Positions 48,571 through 57,084 of a stretch of DNA of 64,000 nt are shown here, one piece after another. The translations under genes and the position numbers were made by a program. The stretch covers positions 620,001 through 684,000 of the forward strand of contig NZ_JAFKCV010000001.1 in assembly GCF_017254865.1 (NCBI RefSeq). The letters run 5' to 3'. The notes below the pieces were generated by a model that was given only the letters and a program-made list of their open reading frames with translations, made no database searches and was not told where the DNA came from. Each line of letters opens with the position of its first letter. Within the stretch, counting starts at the first letter, position 1. The DNA is from Bowmanella dokdonensis. Lineage in GTDB: Bacteria; Pseudomonadota; Gammaproteobacteria; Enterobacterales; Alteromonadaceae.

Positions 48571-48669
48571 ATTACACTTATATTGTCCTGGAAGTGGCGG
48601 CAACGCCTTTTGACAGCCCTGCCGGACGCCGGCCGGAAATGCAGCATAACCCAGACAAGGAATGAAACT

Positions 48670-49299
48670 ATGCAAGATCTGATTTTATACACCAACCCCG
48701 AATCCCGTGGCCGGATTATCCGATGGATGCTTGAGGAAGTGGGAGTTCCCTATAGTGTTCAGGTCATGGAATACGGGGGAAGTATTAAGTCCCCAGAGTT
48801 TTTGAAGATTAACCCTATGGGCAAAGTGCCCGCTTTGAAGCACGGAGATCTGGTGGTCACAGAAGGCGCCGCCATTTGTGCCTACCTGGCCGACCACTTT
48901 GTCGATAAGAAGCTGGCGCCTGCTTTGAACAGCCCTGAACGCGGCACCTACTACCGTTGGCTGTTTTTTGCTGCCGGTCCGTTGGAGATGGCCACTACCG
49001 CTAAATCCTATGACTGGCGTATCGATGAGGACAATGTTCAGGCTGTCGGCTCAGGCTATTACCAGGACGTACTGAATACCCTGGAGAAGGCCCTGGAACA
49101 AGGCCCTTATCTGTGCGGCGAGCAATTCACCGCAGCCGACGTCTATGTGGGCAGTCATCTGGGCTGGGGCATGATGTTCAAAAGTATTGAAGAGCGGCCT
49201 GCCTTTAAAGCCTATGTACAGCGCCTGGAATCCAGGGAAGCGGCCATCCGTGCCAACCAACTGGATGACGCCCTGATAGAGCAGAAAGCCCAGGCCTGA
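48670..49299 (+). CDS. Glutathione S-transferase
   Basis: A 209-residue GST with an N-terminal thioredoxin-like domain (LYTNPESRGRIIRWMLEE, PMGKVPAL, TEGAAICAYL with the conserved Glu-Gly/Ala for glutathione) and a helical C-terminal domain (FTAADVYVG). The class is not certain. Start 48670 has AAGGAA 7 bases upstream; the frame is open far upstream but the extra 147 residues are antisense to the regulator and unlikely to be coding. Confidence 0.9.
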   Translation: MQDLILYTNPESRGRIIRWMLEEVGVPYSVQVMEYGGSIKSPEFLKINPMGKVPALKHGDLVVTEGAAICAYLADHFVDKKLAPALNSPERGTYYRWLFFAAGPLEMATTAKSYDWRIDEDNVQAVGSGYYQDVLNTLEKALEQGPYLCGEQFTAADVYVGSHLGWGMMFKSIEERPAFKAYVQRLESREAAIRANQLDDALIEQKAQA

Positions 49300-49307
49300 C
49301 CTGCTAC

Positions 49308-49336
49308 CGGCCAGGCTTGCCCTGGCCGATTGTTTT
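49308..49336 (+). terminator. Rho-independent terminator after the GST gene
   Basis: CGGCCAGG and CCTGGCCG form an 8-bp stem with a 5-nt loop, followed by ATTGTTTTTG. Confidence 0.8.
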
Positions 49337-49588
49337 TGCCGGTTATCCCTATTTGAGACTATTGATCAAGCCCTGTGGTCGACGCACGGGGAGCCGCGCT
49401 TCAATTCCTCCGTTATGCCTTCCGTTTATACAACCTTTTCTTTATACAACCTGCTGTTGTTAACATTCTGTGCCGCGCTGTTTGGATTAAATATGGCCTG
49501 TTAGGTAAATACAGGAGGAGTTGACTAAATTTAAGGGACGCGAATTCACCCAGATGATAAGCCAAAGCTGAAATTAAGGGATTAATCC

Positions 49589-50938
49589 ATGCTATTCCAC
49601 AGCCCGCCCTTTATCGCTCTGCTGTTGTGTTTTTTGGCCAGTTCCCTGTGTCTGTTTGGTTATTGGTCTGGTATTGAGTGGTTGTTCCGGCCTCAAGCTG
49701 ACGGGCCGGCCACTAATATATTCACCGCTCTTTGCATGTTGCTTATCTCTGTGGCGGCTTTGTTACGGCCCGCCCTGAGCAGCGTCAAATGGGCCTTGTT
49801 ACTGTTGGTATTGATCTTCTTGCTGTTGCGTATGAGCGGGGTCTGGTTGCTGCAACAGATATCCACTTGGTTTGTTATGCCTGCGGTCATTACGGACAGT
49901 CCGCTGTTCAGTCACGCCATGGGCCTGAACACCTCTATCATGCTGCTGTTGCTGGTTATCGGGATGGGTTGCCAGCTATGGGGTTACCTGCGGCTCGCCC
50001 AGGCATTTTCATTTGTTGCCCTGTTTTTCCCTTTGCAGGCTCTGATTGGCTATGTCTACCAAATTCCTGATTTTTATGCAGAAATGTCCTTGCTGACCGT
50101 CACCATGGGCCTGTTGCTGATACTGGCCAATTTTCTCCATACCATGCAGGTGGATCCCCTCCATGCGCTGATGAGCGGCCACCTGGGCGGTCGCCTGGCC
50201 CGCTACCAGATGTTGTTTGGCTTTTTGGTACCCTTCGCCCTGGGATTGCTGTTAGTCAGTAGCTTTATCGAATCGGGCCTGGCCAATCGTTTCGGGCTGT
50301 ATGTGGTGGCACTGATATGGTTTATCTTTATCCTGGTGACCGCCAGCGCAGTGGTGCAGGACAAAGTGGAGCGCTCGCGCAGGAAGATGGAGGAACATCT
50401 GCGCGAAATGGCAACCATCGATCCTCTGACAAAGTTATACAACAGACGCAAGCTGATTGAGAATGCCCGCCATGAACTGGAACTGAGTAAACGGACAGAT
50501 ACGACTATGTGGGGATTGTTGCTGGACGTGGACAATTTTAAGCTGATCAACGATACGGCCGGGCATGCCATGGGCGACAAGGTGCTGGTGGAACTGGCCA
50601 GAGTGATCAGTTCGGCAGTGCGGAAAATCGATCACGTGGGGCGCATAGGCGGTGAGGAGTTCGCCATTGTTTTGCCCGGTACGGACCGTGACGGAGCCCT
50701 GACGGTGGCGGAAAATTTGCGTGAAAAGGTTGCGGCTATGTGGGTGCCGGGCTGGACAGACAGCTATTCGCCCATCACTGTTTCCATTGGTGGCGCAAGC
50801 TCAGAAGGGCGGGTTACGCTTGAGACTATCTACACGGCGGCCGATGAACAGCTCTATGCGGCCAAGCACAATGGCAGAAACCGGGTGGAGCTGGAGCCGG
50901 ACCCACAACCCGACTGGGAGCTGGCCCGGCAGAACTGA
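49589..50938 (+). CDS. Membrane diguanylate cyclase
   Basis: A 449-residue protein with about eight membrane helices (1-255), a short coiled coil and a GGDEF domain that should make cyclic di-GMP. The active-site motif is GGEEF at 354-358, which is compatible with activity. The inhibitory I-site RxxD (Arg345-Lys-Ile-Asp348) lies five residues upstream, so product feedback is expected. The sensor part is not a recognised domain. Confidence 0.93.
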   Translation: MLFHSPPFIALLLCFLASSLCLFGYWSGIEWLFRPQADGPATNIFTALCMLLISVAALLRPALSSVKWALLLLVLIFLLLRMSGVWLLQQISTWFVMPAVITDSPLFSHAMGLNTSIMLLLLVIGMGCQLWGYLRLAQAFSFVALFFPLQALIGYVYQIPDFYAEMSLLTVTMGLLLILANFLHTMQVDPLHALMSGHLGGRLARYQMLFGFLVPFALGLLLVSSFIESGLANRFGLYVVALIWFIFILVTASAVVQDKVERSRRKMEEHLREMATIDPLTKLYNRRKLIENARHELELSKRTDTTMWGLLLDVDNFKLINDTAGHAMGDKVLVELARVISSAVRKIDHVGRIGGEEFAIVLPGTDRDGALTVAENLREKVAAMWVPGWTDSYSPITVSIGGASSEGRVTLETIYTAADEQLYAAKHNGRNRVELEPDPQPDWELARQN

Positions 50939-50964
50939 CCGTCTGCTTCGTGACACAGTTAGTA

Positions 50965-51384
50965 TCAGCCATACAGATTGCGCTGCGCAGGAATATCACT
51001 GAGGTACTGGACAAATTCCACTTCAAAACCGTCCGGGTCAACAAAGTAGATATTGCGACGGTGCGGATCAATGCTGCCCTGTTTGGCAGGAGTAAATCCG
51101 GATCCGGCCATTCGATCAATGAGTCTATCCAAATCTTCAACCACATAAGCAAAGTGGGCCAGGCCCAGGCTGTTGCTTTTCAGATCCCGGTTTTCACCGC
51201 TGCCATTGTCGTTGAAAGTCAGGTAATTATAGTCGTCGCCAAAGTGCAACCAGTTACGTCTTGTACCGTACCAGTCGGCCACGCCCTCGCCCCTGATCTT
51301 CCAGTGGGGGAAGGCGGCCCGGTAAAATTTCAGGGCGGTGGGGATATCCCTGACCACCAGGTTTAGATGTTCTAGTCTCAGCAT
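50965..51384 (-). CDS. VOC/glyoxalase family protein
   Basis: A 139-residue protein of the vicinal oxygen chelate superfamily with two beta-alpha-beta-beta-beta modules: MLRLEHLNLVVRDIPTALKFY at the N-terminus and FVDPDGFEVEFVQYL late, with His8 and the late Glu as likely metal ligands. Function unknown; glyoxalase, dioxygenase or drug-binding types share the fold. Start 51384 has AAGGAGAG upstream, better than the earlier ATG at 51450. It is probably co-transcribed with the small ORF ending 11 bases upstream and controlled by SoxR. Confidence 0.8.
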   Translation of the reverse strand: MLRLEHLNLVVRDIPTALKFYRAAFPHWKIRGEGVADWYGTRRNWLHFGDDYNYLTFNDNGSGENRDLKSNSLGLAHFAYVVEDLDRLIDRMAGSGFTPAKQGSIDPHRRNIYFVDPDGFEVEFVQYLSDIPAQRNLYG

Positions 51385-51395
51385 ATTGTCTCTCC

Positions 51396-51500
51396 TTATT
51401 TGAAATGCATGGTTTGATTGAAGTAACGGAAAAACTCTTTCCAGAAACACCTGCTACCTGATGTTTTCAGTACCGGGCGGAGGTCTTTTTGATCTTGCAT
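51396..51500 (-). CDS. Small ORF (34 residues) in a SoxR-driven leader
   Basis: Starts ATG at 51500 behind AAGGA and reads MQDQKDLRPVLKTSG..., with 34 residues including one Cys and many aromatic residues (CFWKEFFRYF). Its TAA stop is part of the TAAGGAG ribosome site of the VOC gene, so translation may be coupled. It starts about 22 bases after the predicted SoxR promoter. Coding status is inferred, not proven. Confidence 0.5.
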   Translation of the reverse strand: MQDQKDLRPVLKTSGSRCFWKEFFRYFNQTMHFK

Positions 51501-51529
51501 GATGTTGTCCTTCTGTTGGGTCCGGCTGT

Positions 51530-51560
51530 AAGATAAAACCTCAATTAAAGTTTAGGTAAA
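51530..51560 (-). promoter_or_regulatory. SoxR-dependent promoter and SoxR box
   Basis: On the minus strand, TTTACC (51555-51560) and TATCTT (51530-51535) are separated by 19 bp, the long spacer of MerR-family promoters. An 18-bp dyad at 51539-51556 matches the SoxR box of E. coli soxS at 14 of 18 positions and fills the spacer. The direction is toward the small ORF and VOC gene; soxR starts 26 bp on the other side. Confidence 0.82.
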
Positions 51561-51585
51561 GTGCTTTTTAATCGGAAAAATAGAT

Positions 51586-52038
51586 ATGGACAGACAGAAT
51601 TTATCAGTTGGTCAGGTAGCCAAGCGTTGTGGGGTGGCGGTATCGGCATTGCATTTCTATGAGAACAAGGGCCTGATCCACAGCAGCCGAAATTCAGGCA
51701 ATCAGCGACGCTACAGCCCGGACGTGATCCGGCGCGTGTCCATCATCAAAGCCGCGCAGAAGATGGGGGTCGGCCTGAATGAAATCGCCGAGGCCTTTGC
51801 CTCTCTGCCCAAACACAAGGCACCGAGCCGGGAAGACTGGCAACAGTTGTCAAGCGGCTGGCAGGCCATGTTGAATGGCCGGATTCGTTACCTTGAGCGC
51901 CTGCGCGATTATCTGACCGGCTGCATCGGCTGTGGCTGTCTGTCTATGGCTAACTGCCCCATCTATAACCCTGCGGACAAACTGGAAGATCAGGGGCCTG
52001 GGCCGGTCATTTTGGAACAGGCTAATGGCAGCGATTAG
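51586..52038 (+). CDS. soxR: Redox-sensitive transcriptional activator SoxR
   Basis: A 150-residue MerR-family activator with an HTH at the N-terminus (LSVGQVAKRCGVAVSALHFYE) and the [2Fe-2S] cluster motif C-x2-C-x-C-x5-C at Cys113, Cys116, Cys118 and Cys124. Oxidation or nitrosylation of the cluster switches on target promoters. No soxS-like gene is adjacent; its box points to the small ORF and VOC gene instead. Confidence 0.96.
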   Translation: MDRQNLSVGQVAKRCGVAVSALHFYENKGLIHSSRNSGNQRRYSPDVIRRVSIIKAAQKMGVGLNEIAEAFASLPKHKAPSREDWQQLSSGWQAMLNGRIRYLERLRDYLTGCIGCGCLSMANCPIYNPADKLEDQGPGPVILEQANGSD

Positions 52039-52142
52039 TGCAGGACGCAAGTTCCGCTCATATTTGCTTACCATTCTATCCGGGCCCGAAATCGGGCCTG
52101 CCTGTAAAGTGACGCTTCATAATTTCCAACCAGAGTACGGTC

Positions 52143-52889
52143 ATGGGCAAGTCCTTCGAACAGAATCCACAACCCTATATACGTTTGGGCGGCTTGCTCT
52201 ATTTACTCATTATTGTGCTGGGACTTTTTGGCGAAGTCTTTGCCAGGGGAAGCTTGATTATCCCCGGTGATGTGCAGGCGACGGCACAGGGGATTGCCGC
52301 TTCAAGGTTGCTCTGGGCCGGCGGGCTCGCCGGCGACTTGCTGATGCAGTTATGTGACTTGCCGGTGATAGTCATCTTTTATCTCTTGCTGAGGCCGGTC
52401 AATGCCGGTCTTAACCTGACCGCCACCTTGATGAATCTGGTACAGACGGCGGTGCTGGTGGCCAATAAGCTGACCCTTATTCTGCCCTTGTTGCTGCTTG
52501 GCGGAGCAGGTTACTTGGCTGCCATCCCTCCTGAGCAACTTCATGCCCTGGCTTATACGGCCATTAATCTGCATGGCTTTGGGTTTGCGTTGGGCTTAAT
52601 CTTCTTCGGTGCCGCCTGCCTGTTGCGGGGCTATCTGATTTACCAATCCGGCTATTTCCCCAAACTGATTGGCCTGCTGCTGGCGCTGGCAGGATTTTGT
52701 TATCTGCTCAACAGCTTTGCCCTGATCCTGGCTCCATCGCTGAATGACTCTCTGGTACCGGCCATCTTCGCGCCGATACTACTGGGCGAGTTGTCCCTGG
52801 CCCTGTGGATGACCATTAAAGGCGTGAATATGCAGCGTTGGTCTGAGCGGAGGGAGAGCACCGGCCCGGTGCAGGCGCAGATCAGTTAA
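52143..52889 (+). CDS. DUF4386 family membrane protein
   Basis: A 248-residue protein with six or seven membrane helices and the DUF4386 pattern: RLGGLLYLLIIVLGLFGE, LLWAGGLAGDLLMQLCDLPV, LHGFGFALGLIFFG and GYFPKLIGLLLALAGFCYLLNSF. The function of the family is unknown. No partner gene is apparent. Confidence 0.85.
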   Translation: MGKSFEQNPQPYIRLGGLLYLLIIVLGLFGEVFARGSLIIPGDVQATAQGIAASRLLWAGGLAGDLLMQLCDLPVIVIFYLLLRPVNAGLNLTATLMNLVQTAVLVANKLTLILPLLLLGGAGYLAAIPPEQLHALAYTAINLHGFGFALGLIFFGAACLLRGYLIYQSGYFPKLIGLLLALAGFCYLLNSFALILAPSLNDSLVPAIFAPILLGELSLALWMTIKGVNMQRWSERRESTGPVQAQIS

Positions 52890-52919
52890 GGGGACAGAGA
52901 TAGCCCAACTCACGTCTGT

Positions 52920-53405
52920 TCACAGTAGCAGCTTGTCCTCAATGGGCATGAAAACCGAGGCAGAGTCCATCAGAGATCGGGCCGTCAGACTCTCCACGCC
53001 ATAGACTTCAAAGCGAATGCCAAAACGCTGTAGGGTGCGTTGTGCCAGCAGGTCGAAGTCGCCGTCACCCGATACCAGCACGATCGCCTCCACCTGTTCA
53101 GCCAGTTCCATCACATCCAGGGCAATGCCCACATCCCAGTCGCCCTTAGCCGAACCGTCTTTTCTTTGAATATAGGGTTTTAGTTTCACCTCAAAGCCGA
53201 TGGCACGCAGGATATTCTGAAACTGACGCTGTTTTTCATCTCCCCGGTCGATGGCATAGGCAAAGGCTGCCACTACTTCCCTGTCCCGGGTGGCTTGCTG
53301 CCAGAACCTGTTGTAGTCAAAAGAGCGACCAAAGGCCTGTCGGGTGGTGTAGTAAACATTCTGGACATCGACGAATAGGGCGACACGCTGCATATCATTG
53401 GCCAC
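52920..53405 (-). CDS. NYN domain (LabA/DUF88-like) nuclease-fold protein
   Basis: A 161-residue protein of the PIN-like NYN superfamily. The acidic residues are in VALFVDVQNVYYT (Asp-Asn), KGDWDVGIALD and VSGDGDFDLLAQ, the usual set for a metal-dependent RNase, although no substrate is known. It diverges from the lipid kinase gene. Confidence 0.85.
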   Translation of the reverse strand: MANDMQRVALFVDVQNVYYTTRQAFGRSFDYNRFWQQATRDREVVAAFAYAIDRGDEKQRQFQNILRAIGFEVKLKPYIQRKDGSAKGDWDVGIALDVMELAEQVEAIVLVSGDGDFDLLAQRTLQRFGIRFEVYGVESLTARSLMDSASVFMPIEDKLLL

Positions 53406-53495
53406 AGGTTGAAGGGGCTCAATAGTGGCAGCATTGCCGGCTGATTACCATTGACAGCCGGACAGTTTACCGCAAACTGGGCAGATTGAAGTTAT

Positions 53496-54404
53496 GTGAA
53501 GTCTCCTATGACGGCAGCCGTATCCCGTTATTTTCTGATAGTGGTCAACCCCCTGGCCAGCGACAAAGCCACAGCTTGTCTTGAGCGACTGACCGAAGCC
53601 CTGAGCATTCGTAACGACCGCTTCGATGTCTGGTATACCAGTGCCAATGATCAGGCCAACCAACGCCACCTGGCCCAATGCCGGGACCTCTACAGCGACT
53701 GGGTGATGATTGGCGGCGACGGCACCCTGAATCTGCTGGTCAATGCCCTGGCAGGCTCCAATGTTCCCCTTGGTCTGATTCCTTGCGGCAGCGGCAACGA
53801 TTTTGCCCGAAATCTGTATCAGAAGGGAGATGACCCTGTGGAGGTGGCCTTTGGTACGCACAGCGAAGCCATGGATCTGGGCCGTTGCAATGAGCGGTAC
53901 TTTGCCAATGTGCTGGGCGTGGGATTTGACGGCGCCGTTGTTGCCAGTCTGTACGATCAGCAGCCCAGGTACTTTCGTCGTTGGCGGTACCTGTTGGTGG
54001 CCGCCGGTAAGATCTTTTTCTACCGGGAAAAGCACACCTGTCTGCAAAGCAGCAGGAATAAACAGGAAGCGGCCTTTATCGCTACCTTTGCCAATGGCAG
54101 GTATTTCGGCGGCGGCATGCAGATAGCGCCCAAAGCGGATATTCACGACGGCCTGCTGGATTGCTGCTGGGTGGCTAGGACCAGCTTGTGGAAGAAGCTG
54201 TATTACCTGGCGAGGATCTTTTACGGCACCCATCTTAAAGCCGATGCGGTGGATTACTGGCAGGACAAGGAATTCTATGTGTCTACGCCGGATTTGCCTG
54301 TTGAGGGAGACGGTGAGTTTTTTGGCCTGACCCCGGCCAGGATAGCGGTGGCGCCAAAGGCTATCCGCATCAAAACCCCACGCAGCATTGCCAACCCCTC
54401 ATAG
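53496..54404 (+). CDS. Diacylglycerol kinase family lipid kinase (YegS-like)
   Basis: A 302-residue protein with the DAGK catalytic motif GGDGTLN, then PCGSGNDFARNL. It should phosphorylate a lipid such as diacylglycerol or phosphatidylglycerol. The C-terminal domain has the second beta sandwich with FGGGMQIAPKADIHDGLLD. Start 53496 is TAT-GTGAAG ATG-like context; the second ATG at 53508 is also possible. Confidence 0.88.
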   Translation: MKSPMTAAVSRYFLIVVNPLASDKATACLERLTEALSIRNDRFDVWYTSANDQANQRHLAQCRDLYSDWVMIGGDGTLNLLVNALAGSNVPLGLIPCGSGNDFARNLYQKGDDPVEVAFGTHSEAMDLGRCNERYFANVLGVGFDGAVVASLYDQQPRYFRRWRYLLVAAGKIFFYREKHTCLQSSRNKQEAAFIATFANGRYFGGGMQIAPKADIHDGLLDCCWVARTSLWKKLYYLARIFYGTHLKADAVDYWQDKEFYVSTPDLPVEGDGEFFGLTPARIAVAPKAIRIKTPRSIANPS

Positions 54405-54406
54405 TA

Positions 54407-54427
54407 AAGGGCCTGAACCAGGCCCTT
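54407..54427. terminator. Stem-loop between the lipid kinase and ohr
   Basis: AAGGGCCTG and CAGGCCCTT form a 9-bp stem with a 3-nt loop between convergent genes. No long T-run is present on either strand, so terminator activity is only likely. Confidence 0.6.
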
Positions 54428-54443
54428 AGGATGAAGTGAGTCT

Positions 54444-54863
54444 TTACACGCGGGTGTGCAGGCGCACATCCACATTGCCGCGGGTGGCGTTGGAGTAAGG
54501 GCAGACCTGATGGGCTTTTTCTACCAGTGCTTCAGCCGCTGTCTGCGCCAATCCAGGTAGGTTGATAAAGAGATCGATATCCAGCCCAAATCCGCCTTCA
54601 ATCTGACCGATACCCACCTCGGCACGGATGCTGGTCTCTGCCGGCAGCGCTTGTTTCTGGCTACCGGCGACAAACTTCAGGGCACCGATAAAACAGGCCG
54701 AATAACCGGCGGCAAACAGCTGTTCTGGGTTGGTGGCACTGCCCCCGGCACCGCCCAGCTCCTTGGGGGTGGTAAGTTTGACGTCCAGAATACCGTCGCT
54801 GGATTTGGCCTGACCGTCACGGCCGCCGGTAGAAGTAACACTGGCTTTATAAAGTACTTGCAT
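54444..54863 (-). CDS. ohr: Organic hydroperoxide resistance protein
   Basis: A 139-residue thiol peroxidase of the OsmC/Ohr fold with catalytic Cys57 (YSACFIGAL) and resolving Cys121 (QVCPYSNATRGN), and the Arg of the active site in the N-terminal half. It reduces organic hydroperoxides with lipoyl partners. It follows ohrR, with a pair of near-identical palindromes in the gap. Confidence 0.95.
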   Translation of the reverse strand: MQVLYKASVTSTGGRDGQAKSSDGILDVKLTTPKELGGAGGSATNPEQLFAAGYSACFIGALKFVAGSQKQALPAETSIRAEVGIGQIEGGFGLDIDLFINLPGLAQTAAEALVEKAHQVCPYSNATRGNVDVRLHTRV

Positions 54864-54903
54864 GGTGATTTCCTGTTGGCTGATTCAGTTTGTTGACTAC
54901 GGG

Positions 54904-54936
54904 ATTATATTATCGCGATAATAGTTATCGCGATAA
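54904..54936. promoter_or_regulatory. Tandem OhrR-type palindromes at the ohr promoter
   Basis: ATTATCGCGATAAT (54909-54922) and TTATCGCGATAA (54925-54936) are two perfect palindromes with centres 15 bp apart. The minus strand reads TATAAT (54904-54909) directly next to the first, a probable ohr -10 box. Binding of OhrR here would block the promoter until Cys16 is oxidised. Confidence 0.8.
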
Positions 54937-54992
54937 TTGAAAAATTCAATAGAGCTGATAGATAAAACTGAACAGACGTCTCTGTGAGGGAG

Positions 54993-55454
54993 CTATTCCC
55001 GTGCCGGCGCCCGGTATCCTGCCATGCTCTGTCGCAAGGCATCGAGCTGCTCTTTGAGAGCCATGGCCTGCTCGGTATTCAGCCCGCTGGCGCACAGGGT
55101 GGTGTGGGGGACTGACTCGGCACGTTGCTGCAGCGTTCTGCCTTGTTCAGTAAGGAAGAGCTGGACTTTCCTGTCATCTTTGGGGTTGCGCAGCCGTTCA
55201 ATCAGTCCCTGGGACTCCAGCCGTTTAATCACCGGGCTTAACGCACCCAACTCCTGCTGCAGCCTTTTCCCCAATTCGGTGGAGGTAATGCCGTCCTGCT
55301 CCCATAACACCAGCATCATGAGGTATTGGGGGTAAGTCAGCCCTAACTTCTCCAGTAGTGGCTTGTAGTATTTGCCCATGGCCAGGGAGGCCGAATAAAG
55401 GGCAAAGCAGAGCTGGTTATCCAGTTTAAGGGCTTCACAGACTTTGTTTTTCAT
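54993..55454 (-). CDS. ohrR: MarR-family organic peroxide sensor OhrR
   Basis: A 153-residue MarR regulator with the peroxide-sensing Cys16 (LDNQLCFALYS) and a second Cys at 121, a spacing of 105 residues that matches two-Cys OhrR proteins. The winged helix includes LGALSPVIKRLESQGLI and the beta wing KDDRKVQLFLTEQG. Its target is the operator before ohr. Confidence 0.94.
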   Translation of the reverse strand: MKNKVCEALKLDNQLCFALYSASLAMGKYYKPLLEKLGLTYPQYLMMLVLWEQDGITSTELGKRLQQELGALSPVIKRLESQGLIERLRNPKDDRKVQLFLTEQGRTLQQRAESVPHTTLCASGLNTEQAMALKEQLDALRQSMAGYRAPARE

Positions 55455-55519
55455 CAGGTTCCAGCCTAGGGCTTTTGGCCATAGTGGTTGCAGCGGAAGA
55501 ATTTTTCAAGGGACGGCAC

Positions 55520-56302
55520 TTAAGGGCTGCGCTGGTCCAGCGCCAGTCCCAGCAGATGAAAATAGCCAAGCCAGGCTTTTGCGATATCGTCCCTGTGCTG
55601 CCCCATGGGATACAGGCCCACTTCCGCTTCCTGGCTTTGCTTGGTGCCCTGTACCAGGAAAGCATTCTTGACGGGCTGGTCCTGAACAAGGGCCTCGAAG
55701 GCGCGGGCTGCCAACTCCTGAGGCTGGGCATAGTAGAAGATCTGCAGTTTCTTATCGATGCTTACGGCGCGTTTCAGATAATCGCTGCCTTCCTGCCCGT
55801 GCAGGAACATCAACCGGAAACAGTCTGCGAGTCTCTGGTTGAGAGGATGTTCCACCACAGGAAGATGCCTGAGCCAGCAGTCAGAGGCAAAACCCTGCGG
55901 TTTGGCGTTCCTGAACAGTCTGGCGCAGATATAGTGGTCAAACGCATGAAACCATTCATGGGCCAGGGCGCCGCCGCCGGCATTCTTGGCCAGGGCCAGG
56001 GTGCGGCTGGTGGACTCATAATGGGCGCTGCTGTGCTTACGGCCGCCGGTGCCAAAGGCCAGGGACAGGGTGCCGTTTAAGGAAATCACCTGTTCGGGCA
56101 CGGCCAGAATGCTCATCAGATCACAAAGGGCGTCAAAAAACAGGTTGGCGGCCAGTTGTTGTTCTGCCTTGCTCACCCACCTGCCGATGCTGATGGTGCG
56201 AAAGCCGAATGTCCTGACGATATCGGCAAAGCCCACATCCTGACCGTCCCGGTGATCCGGGCCGTTACGAAAATAAGGGCGGTGTAAGCGAGAGCCAGAC
56301 AC
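55520..56302 (-). CDS. CLCA_X (LPD1-like) family protein
   Basis: A 260-residue protein with the opening YFRNGPDHRDGQDVGFADIVRTF-like pattern (conserved RPYFRNGPDHR) and the zinc-protease-like motif HEWFHAFDHY (115-124). CLCA_X proteins are known from Shewanella, Vibrio and relatives and are named for resemblance to part of calcium-activated chloride channel proteins; no activity is proven. It lies 7 bases after folM on the same strand. Confidence 0.72.
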   Translation of the reverse strand: MSGSRLHRPYFRNGPDHRDGQDVGFADIVRTFGFRTISIGRWVSKAEQQLAANLFFDALCDLMSILAVPEQVISLNGTLSLAFGTGGRKHSSAHYESTSRTLALAKNAGGGALAHEWFHAFDHYICARLFRNAKPQGFASDCWLRHLPVVEHPLNQRLADCFRLMFLHGQEGSDYLKRAVSIDKKLQIFYYAQPQELAARAFEALVQDQPVKNAFLVQGTKQSQEAEVGLYPMGQHRDDIAKAWLGYFHLLGLALDQRSP

Positions 56303-56309
56303 ATTTATC

Positions 56310-57017
56310 TCAGGGGAGTTTTAAATGCCGGCCACCATCCAGATGCAGGATACGGCCGGTCATATAGTCTGACTCCAGCAGCCATTGGACGGCCTTAAAG
56401 ACTTCCTGCTCACCGGGCTCGATGCCGAGCAGGGATTTTTGCAGGACTTTTTGCCGGTATTGGTCGTCGTCCCCCTCGTTGAAGCTGATCAGTGCCGGAG
56501 CAATGGCATTCACCTTGACCCGCGGCGCCAGCTTGCGGGCAAAAGACAGGGTCAGGTTCTCCAGCGCCGCCTTGGAAGCGGCATAGGCCATGTGTTTGGC
56601 GCTGCCGGTCTGGGCGACAAAGTCGCTCATATGGATAATATCGGCCTTGATATGACTTAACCTGTCAGCCAGCGCCTGGTTGATCATCAGCGGCGCTTTG
56701 GCATGGACGGCCATCATCTGATCGAATACCTCCGTCAGGTCGCCGTCACTGTCACTATGCCAGTCAGAGGCATTGTGGATAATGGCGCGCAGCTTAGGAT
56801 AGCGCTGCTTAATCTGGCGGATAAAAGCCACGATACCTTCAGTGGTGGCAAAATCTGCCTGGATACAATCGATGCCCGTTTCTTGCAGTTCGTCAATCAG
56901 CGGGCGATGGCGACGGTAGCTGATTGCCACCTTGTGACCTTTTTCCTGCAGGGCTTTGGCGCAAAAAAGCCCGATACGCTGGGCAGCGCCGGTAATCAGA
57001 ATAGGGGCTGAGTTCAT
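56310..57017 (-). CDS. folM: Dihydromonapterin reductase (FolM-like SDR)
   Basis: A 235-residue short-chain reductase with an N-terminal ILITGAAQRIGLF Rossmann loop, IIHNASDW, and the catalytic Tyr/Lys in YAASKAALENLTLSFA. FolM reduces dihydromonapterin and, less well, dihydrofolate, in tetrahydromonapterin synthesis. It lies between fldB and the CLCA_X gene; the short gap to the latter suggests one operon. Confidence 0.85.
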   Translation of the reverse strand: MNSAPILITGAAQRIGLFCAKALQEKGHKVAISYRRHRPLIDELQETGIDCIQADFATTEGIVAFIRQIKQRYPKLRAIIHNASDWHSDSDGDLTEVFDQMMAVHAKAPLMINQALADRLSHIKADIIHMSDFVAQTGSAKHMAYAASKAALENLTLSFARKLAPRVKVNAIAPALISFNEGDDDQYRQKVLQKSLLGIEPGEQEVFKAVQWLLESDYMTGRILHLDGGRHLKLP

Positions 57018-57084
57018 GGCTTATCCAATTTCCTTAGTTGGCAGAGGGAGGGCAGGTCAACATGGCAGGGTTGGAGTAATAAGC

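Noticed and set aside
48229-48669. 147-residue N-terminal extension of the GST frame
   Set aside because: It is antisense to the WYL regulator and crosses its operator; a good ribosome site precedes the ATG at 48670.
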